Part shown: one piece after another, positions 61,277-64,000 of the stretch
How the letters are laid out: the number at the start of each line of letters is the position of its first letter
Position numbering within the stretch: the first letter of the stretch is position 1
Assembly (NCBI RefSeq): GCF_900172255.1
Contig: NZ_FWFU01000001.1
Coordinates: 558,001-622,000 of the forward strand
Direction of reading: 5' to 3'
DNA: 64,000 nucleotides
From: Roseovarius halotolerans
Lineage (GTDB): Bacteria; Pseudomonadota; Alphaproteobacteria; Rhodobacterales; Rhodobacteraceae
The notes under the pieces: generated by a model
What the model saw: only the letters and a program-made list of their open reading frames with translations
Told to the model about the DNA's origin: nothing
Database searches by the model: none
Position numbers and translations under genes: made by a program

Positions 61277-63145
61277 CTAGCTATCATCCGCAATCACGCG
61301 GAACTCCGCTCCCAGCGAAAAACAATCAGCCCGCGCTCCGAGAAGAAGAGCATCCAGTTGCTGCATGCGACGGACATCTGATCGGTTCATGTCACCATCA
61401 TCCATCCTTCCTCGAATGCTGTTGAAAACGGAACGGCGCGCCCGCGGCTGGAACACAACCACAGTCGTTTTCATGTTTGAGCCCAACCCATCGAGCATGG
61501 CGAGTAACGCGCCTCGGTTTTCCTGCCTTTGACCATTATGCCAGACTGCGTTCTCAAGTACGCCGTCGGCGTTTGCCCCCAACTTCTCTCGCAGCAACCC
61601 GCGGTCGATGTGGCGGAGATTCTTGATCGCCTGACCGACGACAACCTCATAGTCGGACACGGACAGCCCGCGGTTGTTTTTGTCAGACCCGCTTCCTTTC
61701 ACGTGGATCAATGTCAGTTCAGGCGGGTTACTCGCGTCGTCGATATGGATGAAATCGGCCGACTCCATGGCTCCGTCGTCGCACACGAGCCAGCCGGTCT
61801 GCGGACCTCGTTCCGCCAGATTTGGCCAGTGCCTTGCAACCATGCCAAAAAGGGATTTGTCTTCGGCATTGCCGGTGTTCTCAACCGCAAACCGTTTGCC
61901 GTCCAATGGCTTCTCTTGCCAAAAGTCAGTTTCATCGTGTGCCATCGAAACCCACTGCCAGTCGGAGAACCTGGCGTCTCTGAAGCGGGTTTCGTAGAAA
62001 TGACCGCGCGAGTACGTATGGCCCGTGTCGAAATAGACCGTGAGGTTTCCTGGGTCCCGGCAGATCGTAAGAATTTCAGGATCCCGGTCATTGTTGTTGA
62101 AACCGTCCACCTGCCGAATTTTGAGTCGGATATCTGCGCCTGTGGATTGCTCGAAGTCGTAGGCCAGTCGCCCAAGCCTGTCTGTTGCCCAGTATACGTC
62201 AGCCTCAAAGTTTGCGCTTCCGGCGACGGCTGTGACCTCAAACCGAGCTGCATCGCCAAACTGCTGGAGCCATCGAAGTTCGCCCTCATCTGCCTCGCCG
62301 TCGCCATCGTGCACCTGTTCGGGTACAATGAACGCGAGGTCGTAGGGCTGCTCAATTCCGTCTAGAGTAGAGATCGTCGAGGCGAGAATTGGGAGAGGTT
62401 TGTCCGGCCGCGCAGCATCGTTCATGCAGGTCGCCGCTCGGTCGAGAATGATGCCGATGGATCTGGTGAATTCGTTCCAGGACCGGGTGGGGCCAATCCA
62501 GATACGGCCTCCCGACGGGCTCGCACCGACGACCGCACCCGTCAAGTCGTCTGATAGCGACATCGTACTGCGGACCGAGCTGAAGTAATAGGTCTGGTCC
62601 CCAAGCGGATCTAGGGAGGTCTCCAATTCGAGTCCCGAGAGAATCTTGGAGTCAGGCTTGATTGCGGTTCGACGGTGTGTCCCGCTGAGCCAAAGCGTCC
62701 GAACCTCGCTCTCGACAAATGCCTTGTTGATCTGGCTTGAGCTGAGCCGCGTGATGCTCGCAAAGGGTCCGTCGGCGGCTCGTAGGACCTTCTTTGAAAC
62801 CGAGCTTCGAAGGCCATTGTCGGAGAACAGTAAGGCGTACAGACTTCCGCGTCTGGCGACGATGATCAGCTGATTTAGTGTGTCTGTAATACCTTCTCCA
62901 GCGAACCAACTCGGAACTCTCTTTTCGACATAGTGCGCCAGGGCGATCGTCGTTCCCTCAACTTCGATCCAGGGGTCCAGAACAGTCGGAAATCTAGGTT
63001 TTTCCTTGTCCTTCTTTTCCGCATTTTCCTTGGCAAAATCGCGGATCGCAGTGATCAAATCGCTCGGGCCAACCGCCTGATCATTTGTTGCACGGTAAAG
63101 CGCAACAGACAGGTACGGTGTGCATTGATCGCTGGATATTGCCAT
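61277..63145 (-). CDS. protein of unknown family, possible PD-(D/E)XK-like C-terminus
   Basis: 622 residues with no family I recognise. The N-terminal 300 residues are mixed alpha/beta without signal peptide or membrane helix. A segment at 464-505 has the order of a restriction-endonuclease-like core: Asp464 (SADFIHID), His481-Val-Lys483 (LTLIHVKG) and Gln505 (VVGQAIKNLRHID). The usual Asp/Glu of the (D/E)xK motif is His here, so this is tentative. ATG 63145 is a plain start with only weak GAGA upstream. It is on the same strand 92 nt before the CD-NTase gene, so it might belong to the CBASS unit or be a separate defence gene. Confidence 0.75.
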   Translation of the reverse strand: MAISSDQCTPYLSVALYRATNDQAVGPSDLITAIRDFAKENAEKKDKEKPRFPTVLDPWIEVEGTTIALAHYVEKRVPSWFAGEGITDTLNQLIIVARRGSLYALLFSDNGLRSSVSKKVLRAADGPFASITRLSSSQINKAFVESEVRTLWLSGTHRRTAIKPDSKILSGLELETSLDPLGDQTYYFSSVRSTMSLSDDLTGAVVGASPSGGRIWIGPTRSWNEFTRSIGIILDRAATCMNDAARPDKPLPILASTISTLDGIEQPYDLAFIVPEQVHDGDGEADEGELRWLQQFGDAARFEVTAVAGSANFEADVYWATDRLGRLAYDFEQSTGADIRLKIRQVDGFNNNDRDPEILTICRDPGNLTVYFDTGHTYSRGHFYETRFRDARFSDWQWVSMAHDETDFWQEKPLDGKRFAVENTGNAEDKSLFGMVARHWPNLAERGPQTGWLVCDDGAMESADFIHIDDASNPPELTLIHVKGSGSDKNNRGLSVSDYEVVVGQAIKNLRHIDRGLLREKLGANADGVLENAVWHNGQRQENRGALLAMLDGLGSNMKTTVVVFQPRARRSVFNSIRGRMDDGDMNRSDVRRMQQLDALLLGARADCFSLGAEFRVIADDS

Positions 63146-63212
63146 TGGGATCTCTCAGCTTGCCGGTCTTGGGTGGGTGACCAGTAGGGGTCTGATCAGT
63201 TTCTCCGCGCGC

Positions 63213-64000
63213 TCACGCCTCAATCTCAAATGATTTTGGTAGATTCTGCGGCTGGTAGGCTGGAAAGGTATTTTTCCGCTGAAACACCGAATCGTGGATA
63301 AGAGCATTTTCCGGAATCATGCGCGGCTCGTAGTGCGGCAGATACAATCCGAACTTGGCTTTGCGTGCTGGCCACTCTCGCCATTTTACTTTCTTGGGTA
63401 GCCACTCGAGAATCCGCCAGGCACCGGTTGCAGATTTATGCAACTCTGCACCCGCGCTAGGTTCTACGTATTCATGTTGGCTTTCACGTCTCGCCTTACC
63501 TTCCACAAGATGATTGAACATCGACGTGTTCGCATTCAACCCGTGTGCCTGTGCTTGTCGGATCATCCAATGGAGTGGAAACTTTGACAAGCCGCTCTCA
63601 GCTTCGGGATAGCCACCTCCGATGTCGGAATGGCAACCCGAGAACCAGACCTGCCGGCTGTCTTGCTTTCGAGGCTCTGACGTCGAGAAGCGGTTGGGTT
63701 TGAACTCCTGTTCATCTTTCCAAGGCCGCAAACGGAACATCCGGCGAAATTCATCGATAGCGATCGCTTGACGAAAAACTTCAACGCTGGGGTTCTGCAG
63801 CGTGTAGGGCAGCGTCTCCAGGCTAGGGAAATAGAAACGGTCTGGGCGTGGCACGATGACCGATGCAACCGTATCCCATACGCCAAGAAATTTGATCGGT
63901 ATCGTTCGCCCGCCTACGATTCTACGGAAATGCCAGGCGACAGACAGATCCTCCCCATCCATCGCGGCGCGCTTGTAGGCAGCAAATGCGTAGCCGACGT
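63213..64000 (-). CDS. DUF2235 (alpha/beta-hydrolase-like) protein, C-terminal part
   Basis: The frame is open to the window edge; an internal Met at 63962 is not necessarily the start, since the preceding codons (VGYAFAAYKRAA) fit the DUF2235 pattern. The visible part has KFLGVWDTVASV and VWFSGCHSDIGGGY, hallmarks of the family that contains Tle1-type phospholipases. The nucleophile-Ser motif (GFSRGA) would be upstream, outside the window. A role in lipid attack or in defence is possible but unproven. Confidence 0.85.
   Translation of the reverse strand, partial: VGYAFAAYKRAAMDGEDLSVAWHFRRIVGGRTIPIKFLGVWDTVASVIVPRPDRFYFPSLETLPYTLQNPSVEVFRQAIAIDEFRRMFRLRPWKDEQEFKPNRFSTSEPRKQDSRQVWFSGCHSDIGGGYPEAESGLSKFPLHWMIRQAQAHGLNANTSMFNHLVEGKARRESQHEYVEPSAGAELHKSATGAWRILEWLPKKVKWREWPARKAKFGLYLPHYEPRMIPENALIHDSVFQRKNTFPAYQPQNLPKSFEIEA

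Larger units (their letters stand above)
58266..64000. mobile_element. Island inserted at dusA, carrying defence genes (right end outside the window)
   Basis: From 58266 to the edge the DNA has lower GC than the backbone, a less biased codon choice, and genes typical of defence islands (HNH-SAVED, CD-NTase, DUF2235). No integrase is visible; for dusA elements it would be expected at the far end beside the restored dusA. All genes are on the minus strand. Confidence 0.75.

Noticed and set aside
61277..63145. Assigning the 622-residue protein to Shedu, Mrr or another named nuclease defence family
   Set aside because: The (D/E)xK lysine motif is HVK and the rest of the protein gives no recognisable family pattern, so a name would be unsupported.
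1..64000. CRISPR arrays and complete insertion sequences
   Set aside because: No regularly spaced repeat-spacer pattern and no transposase gene were found by reading the window.

Overview
The window looks like chromosomal DNA of a marine-type alphaproteobacterium of the Rhodobacteraceae (Roseobacter group). The support is inference from gene content: high GC, several TRAP and tripartite tricarboxylate (TTT) transporters, a RamB/ScfR-type acetate regulator beside acs, a GapR-family DNA-binding protein, a sodium-symporter-fused histidine kinase and a TTG-started porin. No rRNA, CRISPR array or complete insertion sequence was seen. One tRNA, tRNA-Thr(TGT), is present.

Layout. 0-1.4 kb holds two translationally coupled DMT permeases. 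1.5-8.8 kb (minus strand) holds acs and a Liv-type ABC importer (two ATPases, two permeases and a Tat-exported binding protein). A RamB-like regulator diverges from the importer, followed by a CheY-like receiver, a small membrane protein and an SLC5-fused histidine kinase (9-13.7 kb). 13.8-19.2 kb is mixed: an orphan FliM/SpoA protein, a DksA-like zinc finger, a FadB-like protein whose dehydrogenase half looks inactive, GapR and a sulfotransferase-like protein. After tRNA-Thr comes an ExbB-ExbD-ExbD-TonB operon (19.6-22 kb). Next is a TRAP system with an unusual DctQ subunit plus a flavin oxidoreductase (22.6-27.8 kb), then Amt with a small membrane partner (28-29.6 kb), a porin, two sulfotransferases, a lipoprotein and a type I secretion ABC/HlyD pair (30.3-37.3 kb).

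37.3-50.4 kb appears devoted to organic-acid use. A TctCBA importer runs with a CaiB-type CoA-transferase, a citryl-CoA-lyase-like enzyme and an AbrB-like membrane protein; the divergent arm carries TctD/TctE, a periplasmic binding protein, a second TRAP system and an isocitrate lyase/PEP-mutase-family enzyme. 50.4-57.9 kb is a PepSY / cytochrome b / DUF2271 / PepSY-flavodoxin-reductase / ApbE electron-transfer locus with its own OmpR-type two-component system. The same 11-bp-period direct repeat (CTGACA-N5-CTGACA) occurs near both two-component systems.

The right end is a horizontally acquired defence island. At 58176-58265 there is a 5' fragment of dusA that stops just after the conserved VAPMMDWT codons. 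The 5' end of dusA is a known target of island integrases, so this is read as an attachment-site scar. Rightward of it GC falls and there follow a two-gene CBASS-like locus (HNH-SAVED effector and CD-NTase), a 622-residue protein of unknown family with a possible restriction-endonuclease-like C-terminus, and a DUF2235 protein cut by the window edge. The 622-residue protein, and its possible link to the CBASS genes, is the best candidate here for something undescribed.
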